This document shows positions 7,829 through 17,500 of a DNA stretch of 18,304 bases, piece after piece; the first letter of the stretch is position 1, and every line of letters starts with the position of its first letter. Under the pieces are notes generated by a model, which had not been told where the DNA came from, did no database searches, and worked only from the letters and a program-made list of their open reading frames with translations. Made by a program: the position numbers and the translations under genes. This stretch comes from Eubacterium sp. (GTDB taxonomy: Bacteria > Bacillota_A > Clostridia > Peptostreptococcales > Anaerovoracaceae): the NCBI GenBank assembly GCA_017425345.1, contig JAFOML010000038.1, forward strand, positions 1 through 18,304, given 5' to 3'.

Positions 7829-9103
7829 ATGCTTAAGGCAATCAGAAATATACTTGGAAAAACGAATAATGTGACCCGCTCCAGTTATCTCTGGAATTCC
7901 ATCAACGCCGTGCTGAACGCAGCGCAGTCGACCGTGATCCTCATGGTCATCATGCGAACCGGTGGACTCAGAGATTCCGGGGTCTTCAGTATCGCCTACG
8001 CTGTGGCAACTCTTTTGATGTTTGTAGGACAGTACGGACTGCGCCGTTTCCAGTCTTCGGACATCGATGAGAAGTACTCCTTCGGCGAGTACTACGGCAT
8101 CCGCATCATCACCTGTATCGTCATGATCCTGGCCTCGCTTGCCTACTGCGTATACGGCAGCATCTTCAAGGCCTACGGCATGGAGAAGTTCCTGGTGATC
8201 ATGCTCGTCTGCCTGGTCAAGACCGTGCAGGCCTTTTCGGATGTCTTCCACGGACGGATGCAGCAGATGGGAAGACTTGATATCGCGACCAGGAGCTCCT
8301 CCGCAAGATATGTCGCAGAGACCGGCGTTTTCTGCCTCGTGATGTTCGTGACGAATGATCTTCTGGCAGCTTCCATCGCCTACCTCGCGGCAGCCGTGAT
8401 CGGCTTCCTGCTGACCACGTTCAATGCGGCGGTGGACTTCTGTGACTTCCATCCGAGCTTTAAAGGCGATAAGATGAAGCAGCTGCTGATCGAGGGCTTC
8501 CCCCTCTTCGTCAGCCTCTTCCTGAATATGTACCTGTGCAACGCGCCCAAGTACGCGATCGACGCCTACCTGACGGAAGAGATCCAGGCGATCTACAACC
8601 TGATCTTCATGCCGGCGTTCGTCGTACAGATGGTTGCGCACTTCATCTTCAATCCGATCCTGACGTCCTACGCGATCGTCTGGAACGACCGGGACATCCG
8701 GAAATTTACCAGGCTCGTGCTCCGGCAGATGTTGCTCGTACTGGGCCTTACGATCCTCGGCCTTGCGGTCGCTGCGACGATCGGCATTCCGGTCCTGTCC
8801 TGGCTCTTCAATGCGGATCTTTCCGGCTACACGCCGGATCTCTGCATCGTCATGCTCGGCGGCGGCATGCTGGCCTATGCCACCTTCTTTAATACCGTGA
8901 TCACGATCATCCGCATGCACCGAACGCTGCTCTTCACCTATGGAGCTGCAGCGCTGGCCGCATTCGGACTGTCCGGATATTTCGTCGTGAACTACGGCAT
9001 GCGCGGCGCGACCGTGCTGTTCGCGGTAGTCATGACCATCCTGGCGGTTATGCTGGGAATCATTCTGTTCGTCAAGCTTAGAAAGGAGCGTAAGAACTTA
9101 TGA
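7829..9103 (+). CDS. Wzx-like polysaccharide/lipid-linked sugar flippase
   Basis: 424 aa integral membrane protein, almost entirely hydrophobic helices (about 12 TM) joined by short basic or polar loops, matching the MOP-superfamily polysaccharide transporters (Wzx/RfbX type) in length and character. Features include a polar N-terminus ([12 protein letters not shown]), an LRRFQSSD loop, and a lysine-rich C-terminus. These proteins turn undecaprenyl-linked sugars from the inner to the outer leaflet. It opens the plus operon; its ribosome binding site is weak (AGAAAG), and its TGA overlaps the ATG of rmlA (ATGA, 9100-9103), indicating translational coupling. Cargo is unknown. In known three-component systems the flippase is usually a small GtrA/GtcA-type protein, so a full Wzx-type protein suggests either a replacement or a lipid-linked oligosaccharide as cargo. 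Confidence 0.82.
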   Translation: MLKAIRNILGKTNNVTRSSYLWNSINAVLNAAQSTVILMVIMRTGGLRDSGVFSIAYAVATLLMFVGQYGLRRFQSSDIDEKYSFGEYYGIRIITCIVMILASLAYCVYGSIFKAYGMEKFLVIMLVCLVKTVQAFSDVFHGRMQQMGRLDIATRSSSARYVAETGVFCLVMFVTNDLLAASIAYLAAAVIGFLLTTFNAAVDFCDFHPSFKGDKMKQLLIEGFPLFVSLFLNMYLCNAPKYAIDAYLTEEIQAIYNLIFMPAFVVQMVAHFIFNPILTSYAIVWNDRDIRKFTRLVLRQMLLVLGLTILGLAVAATIGIPVLSWLFNADLSGYTPDLCIVMLGGGMLAYATFFNTVITIIRMHRTLLFTYGAAALAAFGLSGYFVVNYGMRGATVLFAVVMTILAVMLGIILFVKLRKERKNL

Positions 9104-9987
9104 AAGGCATCGTTCTCGCAGGGGGCAGCGGCACACGCCTCTACCCGATGACCAAGGCTATTTCCAAGCAGCTTCTGCCGATCTACGACAAGCCGCTTGT
9201 CTACTATCCGCTTTCCGTCCTTTTCCTGGCAGGGATCCGCGAGATCCTGATCATTTCCTCGCCACAGGCGATCGGCCTTTACGAAGAGCTGCTCGGAGAC
9301 GGAAGCCACTTCGGCGTGCGGTTCGAGTACAAGGTGCAGGAGACCCCGCGCGGCCTTGCGGATGCGTTCATTCTCGGCGAGGAGTTTATCGGCGACGACT
9401 CCGTCTGCCTGATCCTCGGCGATAACGTGTTCTACGGCCAGGAGCTGACCAAGACGCTGTACCGCGCCATGGAGAAAGAGCACGGCGCCACGGTGTTCGG
9501 TTATCCGGTACGCGATCCTTCCGCGTTCGGCGTCGTGGAATTTGACAAAGACCGTAACGTCGTCTCCATCGAAGAAAAGCCGGCCAAGCCCAAGTCCAAC
9601 TACGCAGTGCCGGGCCTCTACTTCTACGATAATGACGTGATCGAGATCGCCAAGAATGTCAAGCCGTCCGCGCGCGGCGAGATCGAGATCACTTCCGTTA
9701 ATAACGCCTATCTCGAGCGCGGCGATCTCCGCGTCGTCCTCATGGGCCGCGGCATGGCCTGGCTGGACACCGGAACGCCGAACGGCCTGCTCAGCGCAGC
9801 AGAGTACGTTTCCACGATCCAGGCCAGACAGGGCTTCTATATCGCCTGTCTGGAAGAGATCGCCTGGAGAAAAGGATTTATCGACAATAAACATCTGAAA
9901 GAGATCGGCGAATCACTCGCTATGACAGATTACGGGCAGTACATTCTGAGCCTGCTCGATGAAAACCAAACAATAGAAAGGGAATAA
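9100..9987 (+). CDS. rmlA: Glucose-1-phosphate thymidylyltransferase
   Basis: 295 aa, the usual RmlA length. It joins dTTP and glucose 1-phosphate to give dTDP-glucose and pyrophosphate, the first committed step of dTDP-deoxysugar synthesis in the cytoplasm. Visible motifs: the nucleotidyltransferase signature [11 protein letters not shown] (8-18) with [10 protein letters not shown] (23-32), ILGDNVFYG with metal-ligand Asp108, EEKP (158-161), EIEIT (194-198) and WLDTGT with Asp223. The start overlaps the flippase stop by 4 nt; the aminotransferase begins 3 nt after its stop. With rmlB present but rmlC and rmlD absent, its product is expected to feed D-configured 6-deoxyhexoses rather than L-rhamnose. 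Confidence 0.96.
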   Translation: MKGIVLAGGSGTRLYPMTKAISKQLLPIYDKPLVYYPLSVLFLAGIREILIISSPQAIGLYEELLGDGSHFGVRFEYKVQETPRGLADAFILGEEFIGDDSVCLILGDNVFYGQELTKTLYRAMEKEHGATVFGYPVRDPSAFGVVEFDKDRNVVSIEEKPAKPKSNYAVPGLYFYDNDVIEIAKNVKPSARGEIEITSVNNAYLERGDLRVVLMGRGMAWLDTGTPNGLLSAAEYVSTIQARQGFYIACLEEIAWRKGFIDNKHLKEIGESLAMTDYGQYILSLLDENQTIERE

Positions 9988-9990
9988 ACT

Positions 9991-11121
9991 ATGATACCAT
10001 TTAACAAAGCATCGGTCAGCGATCTGGAGATCGAATACGTCGTAGATGCGATGAAGAACAGCAAGCTGTCCGGAGACGGCAAGTATACGGCCAAGGTTCA
10101 GGCGTTCATGAAGGACCGCTTCGGCATAGAGAACCTGCTTCTGACCACGTCCGGCACGACCGCGCTGGAGCTGGCTTCCCTGCTTGCGGATCTGGAACCG
10201 GGAGACGAGGTCATCGTCCCCTCCTTCACCTTCTCCTCCACGGCGAACGCGTTCATGCTCAGGAGAGCGAAGCCGATCTTCTGCGATATCCGCCGGGACA
10301 CCATGAACATGGATGAGAATCTGATCGAAGGTCTGATCACGGAGAAGACCCGCGCGATCTACAGCGTGGACTACGCGGGCATGCCCTGCAATTACGATGC
10401 GATCGAGAAGATCGCAAAGAAGCATGGCCTGCTCCTGATCGAAGACGCTGCACAGGCAGTCGGTTCCACCTATCACGGTAAGCCGTGCGGAACATTCGGC
10501 GACTTCGGCTGCTACAGCTTCCATGAGACCAAGAACTACGTCATGGGAGAAGGCGGCGGTCTGGTGCTGAATGATGATAAGTATTTAGACAGGGCAGAGA
10601 TTTTGCGCGAAAAAGGCACGAACCGCAGACAGGTCCTGAAAGGCATGGTCGACAAGTACACCTGGCACGACGTCGGCGGCTCTTTCCTGCCCTCCGACAT
10701 CCTCGCAGCCCTGCTCTACGCGCAGTTCGAGCGCTTCGACGAGATCCTGGAAAAGCGCATGGCCATCTGGAACACCTATCACGAGGAACTCAAGGGCCTG
10801 GAGCGCGACGGCCTTCTGGTCCGCCAGCGCATTTCGGAAGGCGCCGAGCACAACGCCCATATGTATAACATCATTCTCCCGACCGATGAGATCCGGACGG
10901 ACCTCGTCGCGCAGCTGAAGGAGGCCGGCATCTTCGCTTACATCTGCTACGTGCCTCTGCACTCCGCGCCGCTCGGGCTGAAGCTGGGCTATGATCCGGC
11001 GACCTGCCCGGTCACGGAAGATTACGGCGCGCGCGTGCTTCGTCTGCCGCTCTACGCGGACATGACCGTCGAACAGGCGAAGGAAGTCTGTGATCAGATA
11101 GACCGCATCCTGCGGAAATAA
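9991..11121 (+). CDS. dTDP-4-keto-6-deoxyhexose 4-aminotransferase, WecE/RffA-like (DegT/DnrJ/EryC1/StrS family)
   Basis: 376 aa, PLP-dependent sugar aminotransferase. It resembles E. coli WecE along its length: the MIPFN start, GDGKYT, TTSGTTALE, GDEVIVPSFTFSSTANAF, the PLP-contacting EDAAQ (151-155) and SFHETKNY with the Schiff-base lysine at Lys181, followed by GEGGGLVLND and REKGTNRRQ. WecE uses glutamate to convert dTDP-4-keto-6-deoxyglucose to dTDP-4-amino-4,6-dideoxygalactose (Fuc4N). Here the neighbouring 2,3-dehydratase and ketoreductase suggest a 2-deoxy-4-keto substrate instead. The ribosome binding site is AAAGGGA. Family and amino transfer at C4 are secure; the exact substrate and the axial or equatorial outcome are not. 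Confidence 0.92.
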   Translation: MIPFNKASVSDLEIEYVVDAMKNSKLSGDGKYTAKVQAFMKDRFGIENLLLTTSGTTALELASLLADLEPGDEVIVPSFTFSSTANAFMLRRAKPIFCDIRRDTMNMDENLIEGLITEKTRAIYSVDYAGMPCNYDAIEKIAKKHGLLLIEDAAQAVGSTYHGKPCGTFGDFGCYSFHETKNYVMGEGGGLVLNDDKYLDRAEILREKGTNRRQVLKGMVDKYTWHDVGGSFLPSDILAALLYAQFERFDEILEKRMAIWNTYHEELKGLERDGLLVRQRISEGAEHNAHMYNIILPTDEIRTDLVAQLKEAGIFAYICYVPLHSAPLGLKLGYDPATCPVTEDYGARVLRLPLYADMTVEQAKEVCDQIDRILRK

Positions 11122-11130
11122 GGAGTAGAC

Positions 11131-12093
11131 ATGAGATTAGGGATCATCGGATGCGCGGAGATCGCGCATCGCAGATTTATGCCGGCTGTCCAGGATGTCA
11201 GCGGCATAGAGCCGGTCGCGGTATCGGAAGAATACGCGCCGGATAAGCTTAAGGAATTTACCGCAGACTATCCGATGGACGCGATGGACAGCCACGCGGC
11301 GCTCATCGCGCGGGAGGATATCGACTGCGTATATATCCCGCAGCCCCCTGCCCTCCACTTCAAGTGGGCCAGGGCTGCGCTTCAGGCGGGCAAGCATGTC
11401 CTGATCGAGAAGCCGTCCACCACCTGCTACGCGGACAGCAAGGCGCTGGTGGATCTGGCCAGAGAAAAGGGCCTCGCCCTCCACGAGAACTATATGTTCC
11501 AGTACCACGCCCAGATCGAAGCAGTACAGAACCTGCTCTCTGAGGGCGTGATCGGCGATCTGAGGCTCTTTCGGGCGGACTTTGGGTTCCCGCTCAGGGC
11601 CCAGAATGATTTCCGCTATAATCCGGCCTTAGGCGGCGGCGCCCTGCTGGATGCCGGCGGCTATCCGGTTCGCCTGGCAGCGAAGCTCCTCGGCGATACC
11701 GCTCGCGTCACAGCTGCGCACATGCAGTATCTGCCGGGCTTTGAGGTCGATATGGCCGGAAGTGTCACCGTGGAGAACGAGGAAGGCCTCGTCTTCCAGA
11801 TCGGCTACGGCATGGACTGCGGCTACCGCTGCGCGCTGGAATGCTGGGGCAGCAAGGGACGCCTCATGACCGGCCGCATCTTCACCGCGCCTCCGGGCTT
11901 CACGCCGACCGTGCAGATCGAGACAGCAAACGGAACGGAAACGCGTGAGCTTCCGGAAGACGCGCATTTCCAGCACTCCATCGAGGAGTTCCTGCGCGAG
12001 ACAGAAAACGCGGAAGCCAGAAATAAGATGTACGATCAGATCCTCCTGCAGGCATCTATGATCGAGGACATCCGGAGCAGGAGCAAAGCATGA
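11131..12093 (+). CDS. Gfo/Idh/MocA oxidoreductase, probable NDP-hexose 3-ketoreductase
   Basis: 320 aa. An N-terminal Rossmann fold starts GIIGCAEIAHR (4-14); IEKPST carries the family lysine (Lys94), and GGALLDAGGYPV (168-180) carries Tyr178. In the dTDP-sugar 3-ketoreductase KijD10 the catalytic pair is, from memory, Lys102 and Tyr186; the 84-residue spacing is identical here, and Tyr replaces the His common in other family members. Such enzymes use NADPH to reduce the C3 ketone left by the NDP-hexose 2,3-dehydratase, giving 4-keto-2,6-dideoxyhexose. The ribosome binding site is AAGGAG 5 nt before ATG. Its stop overlaps the start of exactly that dehydratase (ATGA, 12090-12093), strong contextual support. 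The stereochemistry at C3 cannot be deduced. Confidence 0.85.
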   Translation: MRLGIIGCAEIAHRRFMPAVQDVSGIEPVAVSEEYAPDKLKEFTADYPMDAMDSHAALIAREDIDCVYIPQPPALHFKWARAALQAGKHVLIEKPSTTCYADSKALVDLAREKGLALHENYMFQYHAQIEAVQNLLSEGVIGDLRLFRADFGFPLRAQNDFRYNPALGGGALLDAGGYPVRLAAKLLGDTARVTAAHMQYLPGFEVDMAGSVTVENEEGLVFQIGYGMDCGYRCALECWGSKGRLMTGRIFTAPPGFTPTVQIETANGTETRELPEDAHFQHSIEEFLRETENAEARNKMYDQILLQASMIEDIRSRSKA

Positions 12094-13484
12094 GTATCTT
12101 ATTCGACATATTACGATCCTGGAATGCGACAGAGAGTCCGCTGAACAGCACGGACGAGATCCGCGCCTGGATCGAAGAGCGGAAGGCCCAGACCACCGTC
12201 GTCATCGAGAAGACCGCGTTTCCGAAAGGCGGCTTCTGGTACCTGGACGAGGAGACGGGCTACATCCGCAATCAGAACGGCAGCTTCTTTCAGCTTGCCG
12301 GCTACCGGAAGAGAGTCGGTGACCGCATCACAGTCGAGCAGCCGGTGATCCTGCAGCAGGAGATCGGATACCTCGGCATCCTTTGCAAAAAGTTCGATGG
12401 CCTTCTCCACTTCCTGATGCAGGCCAAGATCGAACCCGGGAACATCAATGCGGTGCAGCTCTCCCCCACCATTCAGGCGACGAAGAGCAACTTTACCCGC
12501 AAACACGGCGGAGCCGCTCCAGCCTATCTGGACTGGTTCCGGGAAGAAGGACGCGGCCGGATCCTGGTCGACCAGGTGCAGTCCGAGCAGTCCTCCCGCT
12601 TCTATCAGAAGCGCAATCGGAACATGCTCCTTCTGCTGGACGAGTCCGCGGAGGTGGAGGTCCTGCCAACGCACGTCTGGATGACCCTCGGCCAAATCAA
12701 GCAGCTGATGCACGAGGATAATGCCGTGAACATGGATACGCGCACGGTTCTGTCCGGCATTTCGATGGATCCGGCGCTGCTTAGCGAGGAGGAGCTCGCG
12801 GCATGTGAGGATTTCTTTTCGGACAAAGCCTTGTACGCCTCCCTCTTCAAAACCCCCGGTGACGACAGACTGCACGACCTGTTCCACCAAATCAACGATC
12901 ACAAGATGTTTGATGAGACGACCGCGGAGCTGGTTCCACTCACCAGCCTGGAAAGCTGGGAGATCACGGACCGCGAGATCGTCTGCAAGCATCCGTACGA
13001 TTTCCGGATCTGCTACTGCGATATCGAGATCGAAGGACGTGAGGTCCGCCGCTGGTCGCAGCCGCTCGTAGAGGCAGACGGCAAACTGCTGCTCGGACTG
13101 TTCACTCGCGTGAAGGACGGCTGCCGTGAATTTCTGGTCAAAGTACGGCCGGAGATCGGCTGCTTTGATACCGCGGAGCTCGGCCCGAGCATCCAGCTGG
13201 AACCCAGCAATCCGGTATCGGAACGCGACTCGGTGGAGACCTTCTTCCTGAACCGTCTCGAAGAGGGCCAAGGTGTTCTCAGAGACGTGGTCCTTTCGGA
13301 AGAAGGCGGCCGCTTCTATCACGAAGAAAACCGCAACGTGATCCTCGAGATCGCTCCGGAAGAACTCGCGGAACCCCCGGAAGGATATACCTGGACGGAT
13401 TACCGTACGCTGAACCGCATGGTGCAGTTCAGCAACGTTTTGAACATACAGCTGCGCAATCTGCTTGCTATTCTGGATATGTAA
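12090..13484 (+). CDS. NDP-hexose 2,3-dehydratase (TylX3/EvaA/SpnO family)
   Basis: 464 aa, the normal size for this two-repeat family. Repeat 1 shows EQPVILQQEIGYLGIL (83-98), VQLSPTIQATKSN (122-134) and QSEQSSRFYQKRNRN (164-178); repeat 2 shows SQPLVEADGKLLLGL (323-337), ELGPSIQLEPSN (363-374) and SEEGGRFYHEENRN (403-416). The internal duplication is plain. The enzyme removes water across C2-C3 of dTDP-4-keto-6-deoxyglucose to give an unstable 3,4-diketo-2,6-dideoxy sugar that a 3-ketoreductase must trap, hence the coupled gene just upstream. Best known from antibiotic deoxysugar clusters (tylosin, spinosyn, chloroeremomycin); here it sits with envelope genes. A GGAG site lies 6-8 nt before the ATG. 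Confidence 0.93.
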   Translation: MSILFDILRSWNATESPLNSTDEIRAWIEERKAQTTVVIEKTAFPKGGFWYLDEETGYIRNQNGSFFQLAGYRKRVGDRITVEQPVILQQEIGYLGILCKKFDGLLHFLMQAKIEPGNINAVQLSPTIQATKSNFTRKHGGAAPAYLDWFREEGRGRILVDQVQSEQSSRFYQKRNRNMLLLLDESAEVEVLPTHVWMTLGQIKQLMHEDNAVNMDTRTVLSGISMDPALLSEEELAACEDFFSDKALYASLFKTPGDDRLHDLFHQINDHKMFDETTAELVPLTSLESWEITDREIVCKHPYDFRICYCDIEIEGREVRRWSQPLVEADGKLLLGLFTRVKDGCREFLVKVRPEIGCFDTAELGPSIQLEPSNPVSERDSVETFFLNRLEEGQGVLRDVVLSEEGGRFYHEENRNVILEIAPEELAEPPEGYTWTDYRTLNRMVQFSNVLNIQLRNLLAILDM

Positions 13485-13500
13485 GGAGGATGGGATTGAT

Positions 13501-14532
13501 ATGAAATTACTGGTTACCGGCGCAGCCGGATTTATCGGAAGCAACTTCTGCTTCTACATTCTGGATCACCACGAGGACGCGGAAGTCATCGCAATAGACT
13601 CCCTGACCTATGCCGGGAATCTGGCGACACTCGCGCCTGTCATGGAGGATCCGCGCTTTCACTTCGAACGCTGTGACATCACGGACCGGGAGAACGTATT
13701 CCGCGTGTTTGAGGAATACAAGCCGGATGTGTGCGTGAACTTTGCCGCGGAATCCCATGTGGACCGTTCTATCGAAGATCCGGGGATCTTCCTTCGGACG
13801 AACATCCTCGGCACGCAGGTCCTGATGGACGCGTGCCGCGCGTTCGGAACCAAGAGGTTCCATCAGGTCGGCACGGACGAAGTCTACGGAGACCTCCCGC
13901 TAGACCGGCCGGACCTCTTCTTCACAGAGGATATGCCGCTGCAGGCATCGAGCCCCTACTCTGCTTCCAAGGCGTCTGCGGATCTGCTCGCGATGGCCTA
14001 TCACAGAACGTACGGGCTTCCGGTGACGATCTCGCGCTGCTCTAACAATTATGGACCTTATCAGTTCCCGGAGAAGCTGATCCCGCTGATGATCGCAAAC
14101 GCGCTGGCGGACAAGCCGCTGCCGGTCTACGGCACCGGCGCGAACGTGCGCGACTGGCTGTACGTGGAGGATCACTGTAAGGCGATCGATATGATTTTGT
14201 TAAACGGGACCCCCGGGCAGGTCTACAACATCGGCGGACACAATGAGCGCTCCAACCTGACGATCGTCAAGACGATCCTGAAGGCGCTCGGCAAGCCGGA
14301 GAGCCTGATCACTTTCGTGACGGACCGCAAGGGCCACGACCTCCGCTACGCGATCGACCCGGCCAAAATCCACGCGGCGCTGGGCTGGGAGCCGGAGACG
14401 TTCTTCGACGAGGGCATTCAGAAGACCATTGACTGGTACCTCGCCAACGAAGACTGGTGGCAGAACATCCTGTCCGGCGATTACATGCAGTACTATGAGA
14501 ATATGTATGGAAAGGTTCATAAGACCATATGA
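13501..14532 (+). CDS. rmlB: dTDP-glucose 4,6-dehydratase
   Basis: 343 aa short-chain dehydrogenase-type enzyme making dTDP-4-keto-6-deoxy-D-glucose with bound NAD. ATG 13501 is chosen because the protein then opens directly with MKLLVTGAAGFIG, as in RmlB; the in-frame ATG at 13465 lies inside the dehydratase gene. AAGGAGG at 13483-13489 overlaps the upstream stop and is 11 nt from the start, a rather long spacing. Motifs: GxxGxxG at 7-13, catalytic TDE (Thr125, Asp126, Glu127), YSASK (Tyr153, Lys157), and NNYGPYQFPEKLIP typical of RmlB. Its product is the branch-point substrate for the 2,3-dehydratase, and in WecE-type pathways for the aminotransferase directly. Its stop overlaps the next ATG by 4 nt. 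Confidence 0.96.
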   Translation: MKLLVTGAAGFIGSNFCFYILDHHEDAEVIAIDSLTYAGNLATLAPVMEDPRFHFERCDITDRENVFRVFEEYKPDVCVNFAAESHVDRSIEDPGIFLRTNILGTQVLMDACRAFGTKRFHQVGTDEVYGDLPLDRPDLFFTEDMPLQASSPYSASKASADLLAMAYHRTYGLPVTISRCSNNYGPYQFPEKLIPLMIANALADKPLPVYGTGANVRDWLYVEDHCKAIDMILLNGTPGQVYNIGGHNERSNLTIVKTILKALGKPESLITFVTDRKGHDLRYAIDPAKIHAALGWEPETFFDEGIQKTIDWYLANEDWWQNILSGDYMQYYENMYGKVHKTI

Positions 14533-17500
14533 ATACAGATGTAACACTGAATAAGAAAGAAATGGGGTTTTTCAAGCAGCTGATCCTGTACACGCTGCTG
14601 TTCCTGATCGGATCGGTCCTGGTCTACGGGAGCCTGATCCTGACACAGATCACCCTGCTCCGCGGAAACGGCGGAAACATTGACGGTATCGCGCAGATCT
14701 ATCCGAGCTATACGACGATCAAGCATCTGATCGAGACTTTGTCGGCCGGTGGCGAGATCGATGAGTACACCTGGAGCTACGGGCTCGGGGGCAGCGTCTT
14801 CGATATTCTGAAGAGCCGCCTGTTCATCCCGTTCACCTACCTGATCACCTATGCGCCCCAGAAATACATGGACATCGCATACAGCCTGGTCACGGTGCTG
14901 AAGGAGTACTTCTGCGGATTCACATTCCTGATCTTCGCGCGCGAAGTCAAACTGAAGCCAAATCAGGCCGTCCTCGGCGCATTTAGCTATGCGTTCTCGG
15001 CATGGGTCATCCGCGCATCCTGGGCGCAGGATTCCTTCACGATGGCAGCGATCCTGCTTCCGCTCCTGATCATGGGAACGGACCGGATCCTGAAAGGCAA
15101 ATCGCCTCTCCTGTTCATCCTGTCCGTCCTGTTCTACGTGATCTCAGGCGTCCTCTGGGCGTACATCGCGGGAATCATCGTCATCGTGTACTTCATCTTC
15201 CGCTACTTCTACTATTACGGAAGACACGGCGTCTTTACAGAATCCGGGGAAAGACAGTCTCCGGGCTTCTTCCATATGCTGCTGGCCTTCTTCGGGTACG
15301 GCATCATCGGCATTCTGCTCTCGACGCTCTTCGTGATCTCGATTCTCTACACGATGGGAAGCGCGACCACGGAAACGACGTATAACAAGTATGAGATGCT
15401 CTATCAGCTCCGCACCTACATGCGGATGCCGACGAGCCTGTTCAGCTTCGATACAGCGCATACACCGTACAGCTTCGCGTATGCGGGCATCCTGATCACG
15501 ACGATCATTCCGCTGATCCTGATGAAGCTGCGCAAGAGCACAGCCGCCCAGATGACGATCATTCTGGCGATCCTGAGCCTGATTCCGGCGACGGGAAGTG
15601 TGTTTGACGGCTTCAGCTATTCGGTCGGCAGATGGTTCTTCGTGCTGATCTTCTTCATGGTATGGTCGGGCATGGAGTGCTACGACAGCGAGCTGATACG
15701 CCTGAAGCGTTCCAAGTTCCTGCTGGTGGTCTGGTGGCTTGCGCTGGGCTTCTTCTGCGCAGGATTCCTGATGTACCGCATGCACATGGTCGAGCACGAT
15801 ACGGCATGGCAGACCCTCGTCGGACTTGCCTGCATGTTCGTCATCCTGGTATGCCTGCTCCTCCGCTCTATCATGGATGCGAAGGAAGGCCATGACGCGC
15901 GTGTCCTCAGCAGGTTCGCCGGAGTCGTGATTCTTGTGGTCATGCTGGGGGATTTAGGTTTTGTCTCCTACACCACCCTGCAGAAGCCGGATGTCGCCCT
16001 TTCCAGCGCGCTCTCCCCGGTCGGACAGACCGAAGAGCGTTATGCAACTTCCACGCAGAGGGTCGGCGTAAACCTGCAGGAGCAGGATCCGAGCTTCTTC
16101 CGTATCGACCAGATCGACGGCTACACGGATACGAGGCTACCGCGCACCCTTGCGAACGAAAGCATGTACTATGGCACCCGCTCCAACTACCTTTACTCGT
16201 CTGCGATCAAGAGCAGCTGGCTGACGTTCAACAAGGCGGTCGGCAACAATGCCGGCTACTTCCGCCGCAACCTGACCTGCTCCAACGACCAGAGAGCTGC
16301 GCTGAACTATCTGGAAGGCGTCGGCTACTATCTGGGTGATAACGAGCTGCACCGTGAAGGCGCGGTGAACTTTAAGCCATACGGCTACGAGTTCGATCAG
16401 AAGATCGACGGCGTGGATGTGTATAAGAGCAAATACTGCATGGGCCTCGGCACCACCTTCCCGGGCTATATCACGGAATCGGAACTGCTGCAGTATCCGA
16501 TTGCGGCGCGCGAACAGGTGCTGATGCAGACGGCAGTCGTGCCGGATGATACCAAGGCTGACCTGAGCGGTCTGACTCACACCAATGCTGCAAATATCAA
16601 GACGGACGTCGGCGAAGTTGACGCTAAAATTGATAACGTAAACGAGCCGACAGAGCTCCGCGGGGACGCCAGCGGCGGCTCCATGACGGTTTATAAGGAA
16701 GGCGCCGAGTTCGATCTGGTGATCCCGAAGGTCAAGAACTGCCAGCTGATGGTTACGTTCGAGAACTTCCAGAAGGTGCCGATTTCCTACGAGGAGAATC
16801 TGGCGCTGTCGCACTCGTCGCAGGAGAAGCTGGGGTTTGATGACTTTAAGTACAAAGTCTACAAAGACGCCTACGTCGACAACACCCGTTTCTTCATCTT
16901 CCTGGATAATGGAACAGTTCGCCGCGAACTCGTGAACGAAAAAGGTCACAACCAGGCCATCAACGACGTCACGGACTTCACGGCAAACATGGGTTACTAC
17001 GAGAAGACCTCTGCCCCGATTCACGTACAGCTGATCACGCAGGGCGAGTTCACCTTCGATGCGATTCACGTTTACGCGGTCCCAATGGACATTTACGAAA
17101 AGAATGCCTCCATCCTCGACAGCCGCAAATACCAGATCGAATCCTTCGATGGGGACGAAGTCACCGGCACCGTCCAGGCAGACGAGTTATCACTCCTCTA
17201 CCTCTCCATCCTCTCGAATCCGGGCTGGAGCGCTTACCTCGATGGTGAGAAGGTGGATACGATCTCCAACGTGAACTTCACCTTTACGGGAATCAAGATC
17301 CCGTCCGGTACGCATGAGCTGAAGCTTCGCTACCACTATCCGGGTCTGATCCCGGGCGCGGCCGGGACGGCCGCGGGACTGATCTTCCTGTTCATGGCCC
17401 TGATAGCGCACCACCGCCGCAAACGGGAAGAGAAGCGCGAGAAGGAGCGTGAAGCGGAAAGAGCCAAACAGCGCGAAGCCCAGATCGCCCGCCAGCAGGA

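Noticed and set aside
9991..11121. Naming the aminotransferase wecE outright
   Set aside because: Similarity to WecE is strong, but the adjacent 2,3-dehydratase and 3-ketoreductase make a different substrate likely, so only the family and the C4 amination are claimed.
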